DNA from: Gordius sp. MW1
Taxonomy: Eukaryota; Nematomorpha; Gordioida; Gordea; Gordiidae
Length of the DNA stretch: 64,000 nt
Assembly (NCBI GenBank): GCA_964036665.1
Contig: OZ038530.1
Span: 18,374,001 to 18,438,000 of the forward strand
Direction: 5' to 3'
Shown: positions 21,267-33,469 of the stretch, one piece after another
Layout of the letters: each line of letters begins with the position of its first letter
Numbering within the stretch: position 1 is the first letter of the stretch
Translations under genes and position numbers: made by a program
The notes under the pieces: generated by a model
The model's database searches: none
Told to the model about the DNA's origin: nothing
What the model saw: the letters and a program-made list of their open reading frames with translations, nothing else

Positions 21267-22936
21267 ATTACAAGTAATTATAAAGAGACTTTTTTTTAAA
21301 TTGTAATTCACTATTGCTCTTCTTCCAATTTATAGAGACCTCACATTTGGGCTCGTAAAATCACATGAATGCGTTTCTAAAAGAAGAGCAAAGTGTTTTT
21401 ATGACGTCACATGAAATTCAATATATGTTAGATCTATGTTTATATTAGTATTTAATCAATGAAGTCGTGATTTATTTATTTATTTATTGCATATTTTGTA
21501 TGCAGGCAAAATGATCAAGTTTTAGAAGTTGAGGTTAAACCAGGTTCGTGTGCATACGAGAGATTGACGTTTTATAAAGCGGGAAATCAGATGCCTGGCC
21601 GAACACTACCAGCCGATATAGTATTTATCGTGAAAGAAAAACCAGACCCAAACTTTAAGCGCCAGGGTATTCACAATCAAGATCTTAAATATCTAGCTAA
21701 AATATCGCTTAAAGAAGCCTTGTGTGGAACCATCATAAATGTTCCCCTACTGAGTGGACAGTTTCAAAGGTTAGATTTATCTGATAAAATCATTAATCCC
21801 AAAACAGAAGTGGGAATAAAAGGTAAAGGTTTACCTTATAAAAGTCAAAAAGTCAATGGGCTCGATTTTAGGGGATTACAAGTAGAAGTCACGCTAAATG
21901 AAATTTTTACCGGTGTAACCAAGAAGATGCGAGTTCAAAGCAAGGTGTAAACGCCGATGGCACAGATTACAAGTAATTATAAAGAGACTTTTTTTAAATT
22001 GTAATTCACTATTGCTCTCCTTCCAATTTATAGAGACCTCCCATTTGGGCTCGTAAAATCACATGAATGCGTTTCTAAAAGAAGAGCAAAGTGATTTTAT
22101 GACGTCACATGAAATTCTATATATGTTTGATCTATGTTTTTATTAGCATTTAATCAATGCAGTCGTGATTTATTTATTTATTGCATATTCTGTATGCAGG
22201 TAAAATGATCAAGCTTTAGAAGTTGAGGTTAAACCTGGTTAGTGTGCAAACGAGAGATTGACGTTTTATAAAGAAGGAAATCAGATGCCTGGCCGAACAC
22301 TACCAGCCGATATAGTATTTATCGTGAAAGAAAAACCAGACCCAAACTTTATCACAATCAAGATCTTAAATATCTAGCTAAAATATCGCTTAAAGAAGCC
22401 CTGTGTGGAACCATCATAAATGTTCCCCTACTCAATGGACAGTTTCAAAGGTTAGATTTATCTGATAAAATCATTAATCCCAAAACAGAAGTGAGAACAA
22501 AAGGTAAAGGCTTACCTTATAAAAGTCAAAAGGTCAATGGGCTCGATTTTAGGGGATGATCATTAGATTTACAAGTAGAAGTCACGCTAAATGAAATTTT
22601 TACCGGTGTAACCAAGGGAAATCAGATGCCTGGCCGAACACTACCAGCCGATACAGTATTTATCGTGAAAGAAAAACCAGACCCAAACTTTAAGCGCCAG
22701 GGTATTCACAATCAAGATCTTAAATATCTAGCTAAAATATTGCTTAAAGAAGCCCTGTGTGGAACCATCATAAATGTTCCCCTACTGAATGGACAGTTTC
22801 AAAGATTAGATTTATCTGATAAAATGATTAATCGAAAACAGAAGTGAGAATAAAAGGTTGGTTTACCCTATAAAAGTCAATGGGCTCGATTTTAGGGGAT
22901 CATCATTTAATTTACAAGATCAAACTCGCAGCGGGT
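21267..22936. repeat. Local tandem duplication of a DnaJ exon (period about 699 bp), unit 1
   Basis: ATTACAAGTAATTATAAAGAG begins at 21267 and again at 21966, and the following intron plus exon repeat with few changes. A third copy begins directly within the exon at 22617 (GGAAATCAGATGCCTGGCCG) without its intron. Unit 2 equivalent is 50650-52319. Confidence 0.88.
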
Positions 22937-22941
22937 CTATG

Positions 22942-25097
22942 GTAGGTCTGGTGATCAAAACCTAGGTTTGGTTTGGATTGGATTAAGGTTGGAAAAAGAC
23001 CTTTAAGGTCTTTTAGCCTCCCCAACCCAAACATGGGGTGGAACCCCAAAAAAGACCTTAAAAACCTTAAGGTCTTTTATACCCCCAAACCTTTGACGCG
23101 GGGTTGGGGTTAGGTTGACCTGGGGATAATGTTTTGTTGTATAGAGGTTAAATAAGAGCATATTATTTTTTAGATATTAATATATTTGTTTTTTAAGGAA
23201 TAAATTAATTATTTTTGAATAATTAAATTTAAAATGAAGAGGAAATGTTTTCTTATTGATATAAATTTAATTTCATAATATAATATGGGTAGCTAAATTA
23301 AAAAAATTATTGTGGTTATTGTTTTAGCACCATCTAGTTTGTAAAAAAATTACATTATTGTATAGCGTATGCGTAATATTGCATTGCTGTTTGAGGCTGA
23401 ATTGGGTGTGTGTGTTGTGTGTTATATACTAGCCTTACGCAACCTAATACACCCCAACACAACCACCCCAACACAACCACCCCAACACAACCACCCCAAC
23501 ACAACCACACTCCAACACAACCTAATACACCCCAACACAACCTAATACACTCCAACACAACCTAATACACCCCAACACAACCTAATACACCTTAACACAA
23601 CCTAATACACTCCAGCACAACCTAATACACCCCAACACAACCTAATACACCCCAACACAACCTAATACACCCCAATGCAACCACCCCAACACAACCTAAT
23701 ACACCCCAACACAACCACCCCAACACAACCTAATCCACCCCAAAACCTAATACACCCAGCACAACCTAATACACCCCAACGCAACAAAATACACTCCAAC
23801 ACACTCTAATCCACCCCAACACAACCTAATACACCCAAACACAACCAGCCCAACACAACCTAATACACCCCAACACAACCACCTCAACACAACCTAATAC
23901 ACCCCAACACAACCAGCCCAACACACCCTAATACACCCCAACACAACCTAATACACTCCAACACAACCTAATACACCCCAACACAACCTAATACACCTTA
24001 ACACAACCTAATACACCCCAACGCAACAAAATACACTCCAACACACTCTAATCCACCCCAACACAACCTAATACACCCCAACACAACCTAATACACTCCA
24101 ACACACCCTAATACACCCCAACACAACCTAATACACCCAAAGACAACCTAATACACCCCAAGACAACCTAATACACCCCAACGCAACCACCCCAACACAA
24201 CCACCCCAACACAACCTAATACACCCCAACACAACAAAATACACCCCAACACAACCTAATACACCCCACACAACCACCCCAACACAACCTAATCCACCCC
24301 AAAACCTAATACACCCCAGCACAACCTAATACACCCCAACGCAACAAAATACACTCCAACACACTCTAATACACCCCAACACACTCTAATCCACCCCAAC
24401 ACAACCTAATACACCCCAACACAACAAAATACACCCCAACACAACAACCCTAACACAACAACCCCAACACAACCTAATCCACCCCAAAACCTAATACACC
24501 CCAACACAACCTAATACACCCCAACACAACCTAATACACCCCAACACAACCTAATACACTCCAACACAACCTAATACACCCCAAATGTATTAGGTTGCGT
24601 AAGGCTAGTATATAACACACACAACACACACACCCAATTCAGCCTTACACAGCAATGCAATATTACGCATACGCTATGCAATAATGTAATTTTTTTACAA
24701 CCTTGATGGGGCTAGAACAATAATCCCAATAATTTTCTTAATTTAGCTACCCATTGATTATATTATTAAATTAAATTTGTATCAATAAGAAAACATTTCC
24801 TCTTCATTTTAAATTTAATTATCCAAAAATAATTATTTTATTCCTTAAAAACAAATATATTAATATCTAAAAAATAATTTGCTCTTATTTCACCTCTACA
24901 CTATGAAACATTATCCCCAGGTCAACCTAACCCCAACCCCGGGTTAAGGTTTAGGTCTATAAAAGACCTTATTGTTTTTAAGGTATTTTTTGGGGTTCTA
25001 CCCCAGGTTTTGGTTGGGGAAGTTAAAAGACCTTAAAGGTCTTTTACCAATGACCTCGGGAAAACCCAACCTAGGTTTTGATCATCACTAATCCTAC
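22942..25097. mobile_element. Foldback element with long inverted repeats and minisatellite core, unit 1
   Basis: About 500 bp terminal inverted repeats (22942-23440 and 24584-25097) face each other. Shared landmarks are GTGATCAAAACCTAGGTT at the outer ends, GACCTTTAAGGTCTTTT palindromes, TTGACCTGGGGATAATGTTT, and GCGTATGCGTAATATTGCA next to the core. The arms differ by substitutions and small indels, so they are not recent copies of each other. The target duplication is CTATG (22937-22941 and 25098-25102). It is supported independently because removing the element rejoins the DnaJ frame (RVY-GDIVV). The core is a 1.1 kb minisatellite. No transposase is visible. Confidence 0.87.
23441..24583. 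repeat. Minisatellite CCTAATACACCCCAACACAA, unit 1
   Basis: About 55 irregular copies of a 20 bp unit (CCTAATACACCCCAACACAA) mixed with a 13 bp variant (CCACCCCAACACAA) and AAAATACAC variants. One strand is nearly free of G. The opposite strand reads TTAGG, the insect telomere word, within TTGTGTTGGGGTGTATTAGG, but the unit itself is not telomeric. ORFs on the - strand here are repeat artefacts. Confidence 0.95.
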
Positions 25098-25188
25098 CTA
25101 TGGTGACATAGTAGTCTGTTTCGATATCGTGCTTCCAGATCAATTAAACCAAAACGATATAAAGAAGTTAAATTCGGCCTTACCCTAA

Positions 25189-25985
25189 TGTACGATTTAG
25201 TTATGAGGCACACCATATCAAGAAACGAATAAGTTGCACAACTGAATTTGATTTAATATCATATTGAAATACAAAACAAAATAATTGTATTATTTAACAA
25301 TTCAATATACGTGCTTGTAGCTAATAAGTACAGTTGTTTTAATTCTAAACCTAAAGAACATATAGTCATAACCTTTAAATAGTTATATTATTGTATTAAA
25401 CATTTTTGGTGTTCCCAAACTCTGTAAGTTCATTAAAAATGATCTATTTGTTAAGTGAGCTTGGCTTTAAATTCAAGCTGTGTTCCTAATAAGGTGTAGC
25501 AATTGTATTGACACTTCTTAATAGAGCTGTTAAGTAGCGAGCAAGATTTTTTGAGTAACCATATGTAGGCATATCACATTAAAAGGGAGTTGTAGCTATA
25601 GCGCTGTACATTTTACCAATCGTTATATAAAATGAATATTTGCTTTCTCGCTTTAAATATAACATTCGATAACTACCATTTATAGATTAGCTACGTAGTT
25701 ATCTATATATTAGTATATATACCGTTTCAAGAGTTTTTAACTTGGGTCTAATGAAACTAAGATAGACAAAGAAACATGATTTAACTTAATAATTATACCA
25801 CCATCTAGAATTTTGCAACACTTTTAATTCAAAACATTATTTAATTTGGCAAAAAATGATTAAAAATTCATTTAAGAAACGGGCCAAAAATTATACCTGA
25901 GAACAGAATGATCAATCTTTAATAAGAGAACATATGCACATAAGCTGTTACTACAATTGTCAAAAAAGAAAGTCTATTTTATCAT
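25189..25985. other. Non-coding stretch
   Basis: Between the DnaJ stop and the next ORF there is AT-rich sequence in which I see no gene or element. Unit 2 equivalent is 54570-55366. Confidence 0.3.
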
Positions 25986-26297
25986 TCAAAAAGACATTTT
26001 ATAATCCATTATAACAGCAAAAATGGTGATGAAAGTTAGAACCGACACAACGCCAAACAAAATTTCGATATACCTTCTATTGAGTTTATTAAAATTATGA
26101 TTAATTGATTCATCAAATAAATCGTGATGGCGATGCATGCCATCCAATATTAGAATGTCACTTAAGGCCCTAGGTTAAGAATTGCCTGCGTTAATTTTAC
26201 GCCGTTTAGTTTCTTTAATTTGTTGCGTCGCAAACAAGACTTTTAATATGGCCAGTATTTCGGATGAGGTAGGTCCTATTTGACCCTGGGGAAGCAT
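25986..26297 (-). pseudogene. Small membrane-protein ORF with one in-frame stop, unit 1
   Basis: From ATG at 26297 the - strand reads MLPQGQIGPTSSEILAILKV, LFATQQIKETKRRKINAGNS, then TAA at 26177-26175. It continues in the same frame PRALSDILILDGMHRHHDLF, DESINHNFNKLNRRYIEILF, GVVSVLTFITIFAVIMDYKMSF to TGA at 25988-25986. The second half has a cytosolic-looking basic/acidic part and one hydrophobic segment (ILFGVVSVLTFITIFAVI), the layout of a tail-anchored or single-pass protein. I do not recognise the family. The stop could be a disabling mutation or, if an intron or another start is used, outside the real frame. It lies 0.9 kb upstream of the IleRS start, head to head with it. Confidence 0.55.
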
Positions 26298-27208
26298 AAA
26301 AGTGTATTTATTTGTGTTTCTTAGCTCGATTACCGTAATTAGAAAACGAAGCGATTTGTTTGACTAGGAATTAATTTCATATATTGTTAAAATATTATGG
26401 TCATTTTTAAATCAAGACATGGATGGAATGAATTTGCAATATTAACAAATCATCGGTAATGCTCCTACTTCAGGTGAAATCTCAAAAGACAATTGCTTGG
26501 GGAAAAATTTAAATGACTATTTATTTCATTCCACATTTTATACTCAAAATTAATACTTTATCATTCATCATATTTGCCTAAATCTTTCTGCCAAAACACA
26601 TACGGTCTTATAATTACCCGCGAGGGCTCCCCCAAACCCTTGTAGGAGTCCGCCCGGCCATGCATAAATTAATAGGGCATGGCCAATTGCCGCACAAAAT
26701 GATGATTATAATTTTCAAGCACTAACTTGTCATATTTTTAAAACTTTTTAATTATTCACAAATTTTTTAATAAAATCGAGACAAAACATTGCCATGGTGC
26801 CCTCGCGGATCTATTTAAAACCTAAATTTACGACGGTCACCTGCCCGGCCTTTTGGCCGAGAGGGCCCGATTTTGGGTTGTTTACATTTTTATTTATTAT
26901 TACAATAAAATTGTTTAAAATTTTTTTGGAGCTTCTCCCTTCTTGAGAAAATTCTGGCTAAGCGCCTACCTACAATATTACCGATTTCATTGGCTCAACC
27001 AAATGAAATGGGTGACCAGGGAATAACAGTTTCGTTATAAGGAAGATTTTGGAAAATTTTTTTAATCTTATTTTTTTGACTAAATTCTAGACAGCGCCCA
27101 TGTTCTTTTTCCTAATAGCATCAAAATGAATGAAAATTTATCCTAGTGCATAACAAAGTTATCAATTCCATGCTTTTTTATTAAATTTTCCTGACGCAAT
27201 TCGGTTTT

Positions 27209-28537
27209 ATGGAGCAACCACCACCGACTATAAATTTTCCTTTAGAAGAAAAAAATATACTAGAATACTGGGAAAAAATTAAGCCTCTAGAGCTTAGCCT
27301 TCAGCAGTCAAAGAATAAACCAAGGTTTAATTGTTATTTATGACTAATTTTGTTATTATATGAATGTATTTTTATAAATGAAAAGTAAATGTAATGTTTG
27401 TTTAATATCTGTAAAAAAATTTTATGCAGTTTACATGTTATACTTTACAATTTAGGTTTACATTTTATGATGGCCCTCCATTTGCAACAGGCCTACCTCA
27501 TTATGGCCATATATTGGCTGGAACAATAAAAGATATTATAACAAGATTTGCACATCAAAATGGGTATCATGTAGAAAGACGTTTTGGATGGGATTGCCAT
27601 GGTTTACCCATTGTAATATAACAGATTCTTAATAATTTATAAATGTACTCTACTATAAGCTGTACTTGATGTATTAATTCTTTGATGAGAGTAGTTTACA
27701 TTAATTAACCCTTATGTGAAAAACTTTTAAATATGTTTGTTATAATTCATAAAGGAATATGAAATTGATAAATTGTTGGAAATCAAGAACCCAGATCAAG
27801 TTTTAGCAATGGGCATTGATAAATACAATGACGAATGTCGTAAAATTGTTATGAGATACTCAGCAGATTGGAGAAATTGTATAAATAGGCTAGGACGCTG
27901 GATAGATTTTGATAATGATTATAAAACACTTTATCCATGGTTTATGGAGTCTGTATGGTGGGTTTTTAAGCAACTCTTTAACAAAGGCCTCGTGTATCGT
28001 GGATTTAAAGTAATCTATTTACTTGTATTATAGTTAATGTATTATGACTTTTATTAAATATTATCATGTTTATTATTAGCAAATTTACATGAATTTTGAA
28101 CTTTTTGTCATGCTTTTATCTGATATGATATCCAACTTTAGACATAATGTTTAAAATTTAATTATTAAAAATGTTATAATCAAAGAGGATCAGTGTTAGA
28201 GGGAGGCAGCCGCCCCTCCCTGCCCCCCCCCCCTTGGCTAAGCCATCTTTAATAATTTTAGACAACATACCCTAAACAGACACAATTCAAAAACTGATTT
28301 CACTTCGTGTAAAATTCCAATAGGTCATGCCCTTTTCAACTGCGTGCCATACTCCCTTGTCTAATTTTGAGTCTGGGCTCAATTATAAAGATGTAGTGGA
28401 CCCTGCTGTAACAGCCGAATTTATTTTGGAAGAAGATCCTGAAGTGAATTTATTAGCTTGGACCACTACCCCTTGGACCTATCCCAGCAATATGTTTTTG
28501 TGTGTTAACGAAAACTTGACTTACGTGAAAGTTTTGG
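27209..28537 (+). CDS. IleRS: Isoleucyl-tRNA synthetase, 5' fragment, unit 1 end
   Basis: Second copy of the four-exon IleRS stub, with exons 27209-27324, 27456-27612, 27755-28009 and 28324-28537. I see no coding difference from the copy at 856-2184. It is followed by the Dicer-2 stub of unit 2, not by IleRS exon 5. Confidence 0.95.
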
Positions 28538-29006
28538 GTACATTTATAACGTTATTTTCATTATGATTTTTAAAATAAAGGAATATTAACTTTTTGAAAG
28601 ATTTGAAACTAAACTTATAAAATTTTATGTTTATAACATTTCAATTATTATTTGTCACTTGCAATATTTTGAGGCTTGATAAGTTGATATATAACAATTA
28701 TTATTATTGTAATTGCGTTTATATATTTGAACACGTTTATTAATGCATTTCTACATAATTTTAATTCTAAATTATTTAAATTTTAGGGTCGTAGCGTTTT
28801 AAACTTTAATAATACCTAAATTTTAACTACTTTTGGTGGTAAACATTTTACTAAAAAGAAATGCGATGTTATCTTTGTTTGTTTGTTTGATAGATAAAAC
28901 CAATGGGAAAAAATATAAAATTTTCTTCAAATAAATTAGTGCTTTTAAAATTACAAATAATATTATTATATACGTCTAAATATAAAACTACTTGATAGGT
29001 TTCAAA

Positions 29007-29525
29007 TTAAGTTTCCCATCTATTTTTGTCCCAAAAATCAACTGCCATTGAACCAGTGTATTGCCCTATCAACAGATCTGTGTGATCTTTTATATACTGT
29101 CCTTGTTGCATAACCAATGGTACTAGAATATCAAAATCATATTTTTTTATAACGCAAAAATAGTTGTTGAGTACTATTTTGAAAAAAGAGTTAAAACAGT
29201 TTAATCAATAAAATATTTAGGATTAAAGAATAATCTTATATTGAACAAAAATGCACCTGAATTCACGAGAAAAAATGTACGTTTTCCACCTTCTGCCCAA
29301 GGCTTTCGTATTTCTTGAGACTTTTCTTTAATTAACATAATTGCTATATATGTTTTTCCAGTTCCAGTTTTAAGGTAGGCAATCACATTTTTTTTCTTTG
29401 CTTTTGACATCAGTTCAAGCTATTAATTAAGTTAAGGTTAGAATTAACAAAGTTACCTGATAGGATCTTGGAGTAAATTGTGAGGAATCATTCATTTTTT
29501 TATCTGCCTTCACTTGAGTTGACAT
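29007..29525 (-). CDS. Dcr-2: Dicer-2 5' fragment, unit 2
   Basis: Second copy: exon 1 at 29525-29457, exon 2 at 29419-29257, exon 3 at 29122-29007. The coding sequence looks identical to unit 1. It lies about 1.5 kb from the unit 2 LTR insertion, which sits upstream of its start and could affect promoter activity. Confidence 0.93.
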
Positions 29526-31058
29526 GACGTTCAATTGTTTGCTAGAGAAAAGTAAACCTTACAATAATAAAAAATCATAATAACACCTAATTATTAGCTC
29601 ATTATTCTTATTAGAAAGTTTGTAATAGATTAGAGATTTGCTAGATTTGAAATAATGTGCTAAAATAATTTAGGTTTAAATGATTTGGGGCACATTTAGG
29701 TGTAAAAGATAAAATTAAGAAGCTTAGGTACTTACTTGACACTTTTTAGTAAAAAGTTGTATTATAAATATACCGCATATTTTAAATGGATAGCCACTAG
29801 GTACATTTCCTACTTACAAATTTATTGAGAACCTTCTAGATATATCATATCGCTAATCGCTACTCGAAAATTGGAGTGCTCTACCATCACAAAACTCCGA
29901 ATCTGAAATTATTATTCAAATGACTTGAAATTAAGTTCGGTAATGTAAATGGCATCTGTAATGTTTTGGCAAAAAAGTAGGCTTTTCCTTTAATTTACAT
30001 ATAAAAATAGACTTTTAGAATATCATATAGAGCAAAGTTTTATTTCTTGTTTTTATCGCCTTTGCTTCATCTAAATTTTTAAGTAGAAGAATTTTTTAAA
30101 TAAACTAAGTTAAATTTTTGACTTATTGTTTTTATAATATAATAAATATGACATTATTAACCTATTTATTTCTTATTATGATTATATTAATATATTAAAA
30201 TAAATCTAGTTAATATTTTAAATAATCTTATGGGAAATTGGGACTGTGTACCATGTTAAATTTATCCACGCTAAAAACTAATGTAATTTAAAATATATCT
30301 GAAGGAATAAATGTGTATAGTTAAATTTTAAAACATTTATAATGATAAAAATTTAATTGGGTCTTTAGTGAAAGGGGTTGAAATATAATTTTTTAAATAG
30401 GAAAAAGCAACAATGATAACGAATCTATAAATCGCGAGTTTATATACCAATAGATAACGATAAACATTCAAATTAAAGTTAATTCTTTTCGTGTATTCTT
30501 TCTCTTTTCGCCTTGTGCGTATCACAACCAAATCTCTTCCAAGGTAAATGAATATGTTTCACTACAAGCCAATAATCAGGTTAAATCATAGTATGTAAAA
30601 CAAATACAATTATTAAAAATCATTAAAAAGTAAATCATACTTACAAAGGCGTTGCAATAGAGAGGAATGCCGCCCACACCGAGTTGTCAAACAAACTGGT
30701 CCATAAAAGGGGCGTAGGTTTGTGTACACATTAGCCTAGATAAGGGAGAAGAAAAATGGAGTTGTCGGAGTTCCCTAAAATAGTCAAAAACGGGACGCGT
30801 TGAATTTAATCCAAGACAGAAAAGTGATCGAATAATGGAAATGATATATTAGGGAACTTATGAATATTGCAAATGACAAAGATTCCAACAAACAATAGGA
30901 TTGTGTTAAAAATGTTAATAAAAATAAGTTAAAAAGAAAAAATTGGTAATTCCCGGTCACTCGAGTTCTTCTATCTTTTAAGAAACGACCTACATGGAAA
31001 ATTTATACATAAAACCATATATACAAAGTAAACTTTAAAACCCTTATGGTTATAATGT

Positions 31059-31576
31059 TGTTGTAGTCGCTGACTACATTATGAGTAGAAAGCACAGCTG
31101 CGCTTGCAAGAGAGTACGGGAAATGTATGCTCTTTGTGGAGAATGTTGTATCATGGCACACTCACACAAAACCCCCCCCTCATCTTAGTTTGCATATTTA
31201 TTAAAGTCTGTATACGCGTAGTCCCTCTCCCCCTCCCCATTGCTCTTACGCATTTTAACTCGGATCTATATCCAGACGCGTAGATATACATCACGTGTAG
31301 ATGTAGATATCCATACGCGCGTTTTCATTGGTCAATTATAATCTTTTGTTCAGAACATAACATAAGATGTGGGTTTTTTCTCGTTTCTAAAATTATCCAT
31401 AATTATTATATATTCGCGCGATTCTAGGAGAATGGGAGAATAAATTCTTTTTATCACATAATAATAAATAAAAGTTAAGGTAAGAAAATATATACAAGAG
31501 TTAATAAACATAAATCATAATAAACTTTTATCATAATTAATCCAAATTGATATAATCATGTTTTTTGGTTATTACA
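31059..31576 (+). repeat. 5' LTR (518 bp)
   Basis: Starts TGTTGTAGTCGCTGACTACA and ends TTATTACA. It matches the 3' LTR almost exactly for about the first 300 bp, up to TTTTTTCTCGTT, and then becomes clearly different. Confidence 0.9.
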
Positions 31577-33014
31577 GTGGTGTCAGAAAAAATGGATACA
31601 TTTGAATTTAATAAGCTTTAAATATGAAAAGATAATGTTTATTGTGTTTATTTATTTTATTTTTGGTTGGTGTAATGTTAATCCAGAAATATTAGGATTA
31701 AAATATAAAGAATGCAACGATTTAGATTGCTATTTTAACATTCATTTTTGGGTATTAAGAAGGGTGTGGCAATATTTTTAATTTTTAAATACGATGAGTA
31801 TGGCAGTATTTTGAAACTTTATAAATTAGTGCTTAAGTCCCAATAGAATCGCGCGAAGGTAATCATTTTTTATAATGCATGTTTTATTCCTTCAAATTTT
31901 TTCGCTTTTGCTTTTTTCGCATGGAATTTATTTAATATTTTTTAAATATGATTGACGCGCATGTGACCGTCAATCGCTATCCGTCATTGTCCTTGATTGA
32001 TCAGCTGGTATCTGACAGTGCGAAATAGAGCGCCGAGAGTATGTGATTCCGGTGCTGTAGAACGCTATTGCAGTTCTGGAAAATTCTGTCGGTACCTGCT
32101 GGTGGACAAGATGACGCGGTGGTATTTAACGTGTAGAACGAGGTTTCGGATATTAATGTATTTTTGCATGAGCGCACGTGTGTATCCCAGAAGCGAATTA
32201 ATTAGTTTTTCGACGTAAATCGTCGGTACCCTTCTTGGGTGGCGCCTACGGGTGCGACGTCTACGGACGTGTTTAATTAATTCGGAGGCTTAGTGCCTGT
32301 TATGACCTGTTTTTTTGGCTTTATGCCCTATCACCTTTATATTAGGTTTGATGAGGTCGAGTTTTCTGGGTGGGCAAATTGCCCGTGCGCATGATTGATT
32401 AATTTGTTGGAGTTAATTACCTCGCATGTGCGAAGGGAAGTTAATACCATCGTTGTCAGGTCCAAGGTTACCGTTATGGAGTTCATAGCTCCCAGGTGAT
32501 TATGGTAGGCGGAGTTGCATTTATGCGAGATACGCCTGACGACAGTTTTTTTACACTTAGTGATGTCGCTGGTGCCTATGTCGGCGCCGATAGCTGATAT
32601 GTGGTATAGCGACGTCACCTATAATTTACCGGAGATATCGTACGCTTTGGTCGAGAGGCTAGCGGCTCTTATAGAGGAGCGGCCTGGACGACTTAGAGTG
32701 ACGAAGATGTTTCTGTCTTGCTCGTATGGGGGAAAATCAAAGAAACAATTGGGGTGGAGTATCCTATCCCGAACCCAACGACGCTCAGATGCTCTGGCCA
32801 AAACGCTCTCCCCCTAGCAAGCTTGAAGGGTATGGTGCGTTTGCGTTTCAATTTTTACGGTCAACGACGAAATTAAATCGAGAAGACCAATCAAGACCGA
32901 ACAGGAAAACGAGCCTGGTAATGTTCAATACAAATCGAGGTCAACAACTCAAATTCGACGACAGGGCTTAGAAGTTAACGATCAGGTCGGTGGAGGTTAT
33001 CGTGAAGGGTATGG

Positions 33015-33469
33015 TGTTGTAGTCGCTGACTACATTATGAGTAGAAAGCACAGCTGCGCTTGCAAGAGAGTACGGGAAATGTATGCTCTTTGTGGAGAAT
33101 GTTGTATCATGGCACACTCACACAAAACCCCCCCCTCATCTTAGTTTGCATATTTATTAAAGTCTGTATACGCGTAGTCCCTCTCCCCCTCCCCATTGCT
33201 CTTACGCATTTTAACTCGGATCTATATCCAGACGCGTAGATATACATCACGTGTAGATGTAGATATCCATACGCGCGTTTTCATTGGTCAATTATAATCT
33301 TTTGTTCAGAACATAACATATGATGTGGTTTTTTTCTCGTTATAACATATAATATTCCTCGCCGATTCTTATTGGGAAAATAAATTATTCTATGAAATAA
33401 ATTATGAGTAAAGTAATTGTAAGGTAAGAAACAGACATTGTCTTTATAATAATAACGTAGGTTATTACA
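33015..33469 (+). repeat. 3' LTR (455 bp)
   Basis: Starts TGTTGTAGTCGCTGACTACA and ends GTTATTACA. Its last 155 bp or so are 60 bp shorter than in the 5' LTR and only loosely similar (shared words such as CGATTCT, GGTAAGAAA). Confidence 0.9.

Larger units (their letters stand above)
21506..25188 (+). pseudogene. DnaJ/Hsp40 class B C-terminal region, triplicated and split by foldback element, unit 1
   Basis: C-terminal substrate-binding domains of a DnaJ (Hsp40 subfamily B) co-chaperone. Exon copy A (21506-21944, acceptor TGTATGCAG, donor AAGGTGTAA) reads NDQVLEVEVKPG, LPADIVFIVKEKPDPNFKR, YLAKISLKEALCGTIINVPL and KGKGLPYKSQK. It then has LQVEVTLNEIFTGVTKKMRV, which in the family belongs before this part. 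Copy B (22200-22616) has a nonsense codon at GGTTAGTGT, a short deletion after NF and another stop (TGATCA). Copy C (22617-22936) ends in FTRSNSQRVY. The foldback element (22942-25097) interrupts it. Past the element the frame resumes GDIVVCFDIVLPDQLNQNDI to SALP and stops TAA at 25186-25188, a normal DnaJ C-terminus. The J domain and G/F region are absent. The stops make this a pseudogene. A functional parent is expected elsewhere. Confidence 0.9.
2658..29010. repeat. Tandem unit 1 (26,353 bp)
   Basis: Complete unit from one Dicer-2/IleRS junction to the next. It lacks the LTR element and the GAGACG-type hAT element found in unit 2, but alone carries the 552 bp segment at 6916-7467. All pseudogene lesions seen here (TMCO4 frameshift, stops in the Cys-rich ORF, DnaJ stops, foldback insertion) are shared with unit 2, so they predate the duplication or were spread by conversion. 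Confidence 0.9.
31059..33469 (+). mobile_element. Non-autonomous LTR retroelement, unit 2 only
   Basis: A 2,411 bp insertion with TG..CA LTRs at 31059-31576 and 33015-33469, bounded by the 5 bp target duplication AATGT (31054-31058 and 33470-33474). Units 1 and 3 keep the single AATGT empty site. A primer-binding-site-like TGGTGTCAGAA begins at 31578, just inside the 5' LTR, and could pair with a tRNA 3' end. Purine-rich GAAGGGTATGG precedes the 3' LTR. The 1.44 kb interior has only short ORFs (for example 32515-32817, SYALVERLAALIEERPGRL) with no recognisable gag or pol, so the element depends on proteins supplied elsewhere. The interior is clearly richer in G and C than the host sequence. 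Confidence 0.92.

Noticed and set aside
23355-24322. Trp/Gly/Val/Cys-rich ORFs on the - strand (and Thr/Pro/Asn-rich on +) in the minisatellite
   Set aside because: They are translations of the 20 bp repeat; the frame changes between units with small repeat differences.
23441-24583. Telomeric repeat tract
   Set aside because: TTAGG appears once per 20 bp unit but never as consecutive TTAGGTTAGG; the array is a minisatellite within a foldback element.
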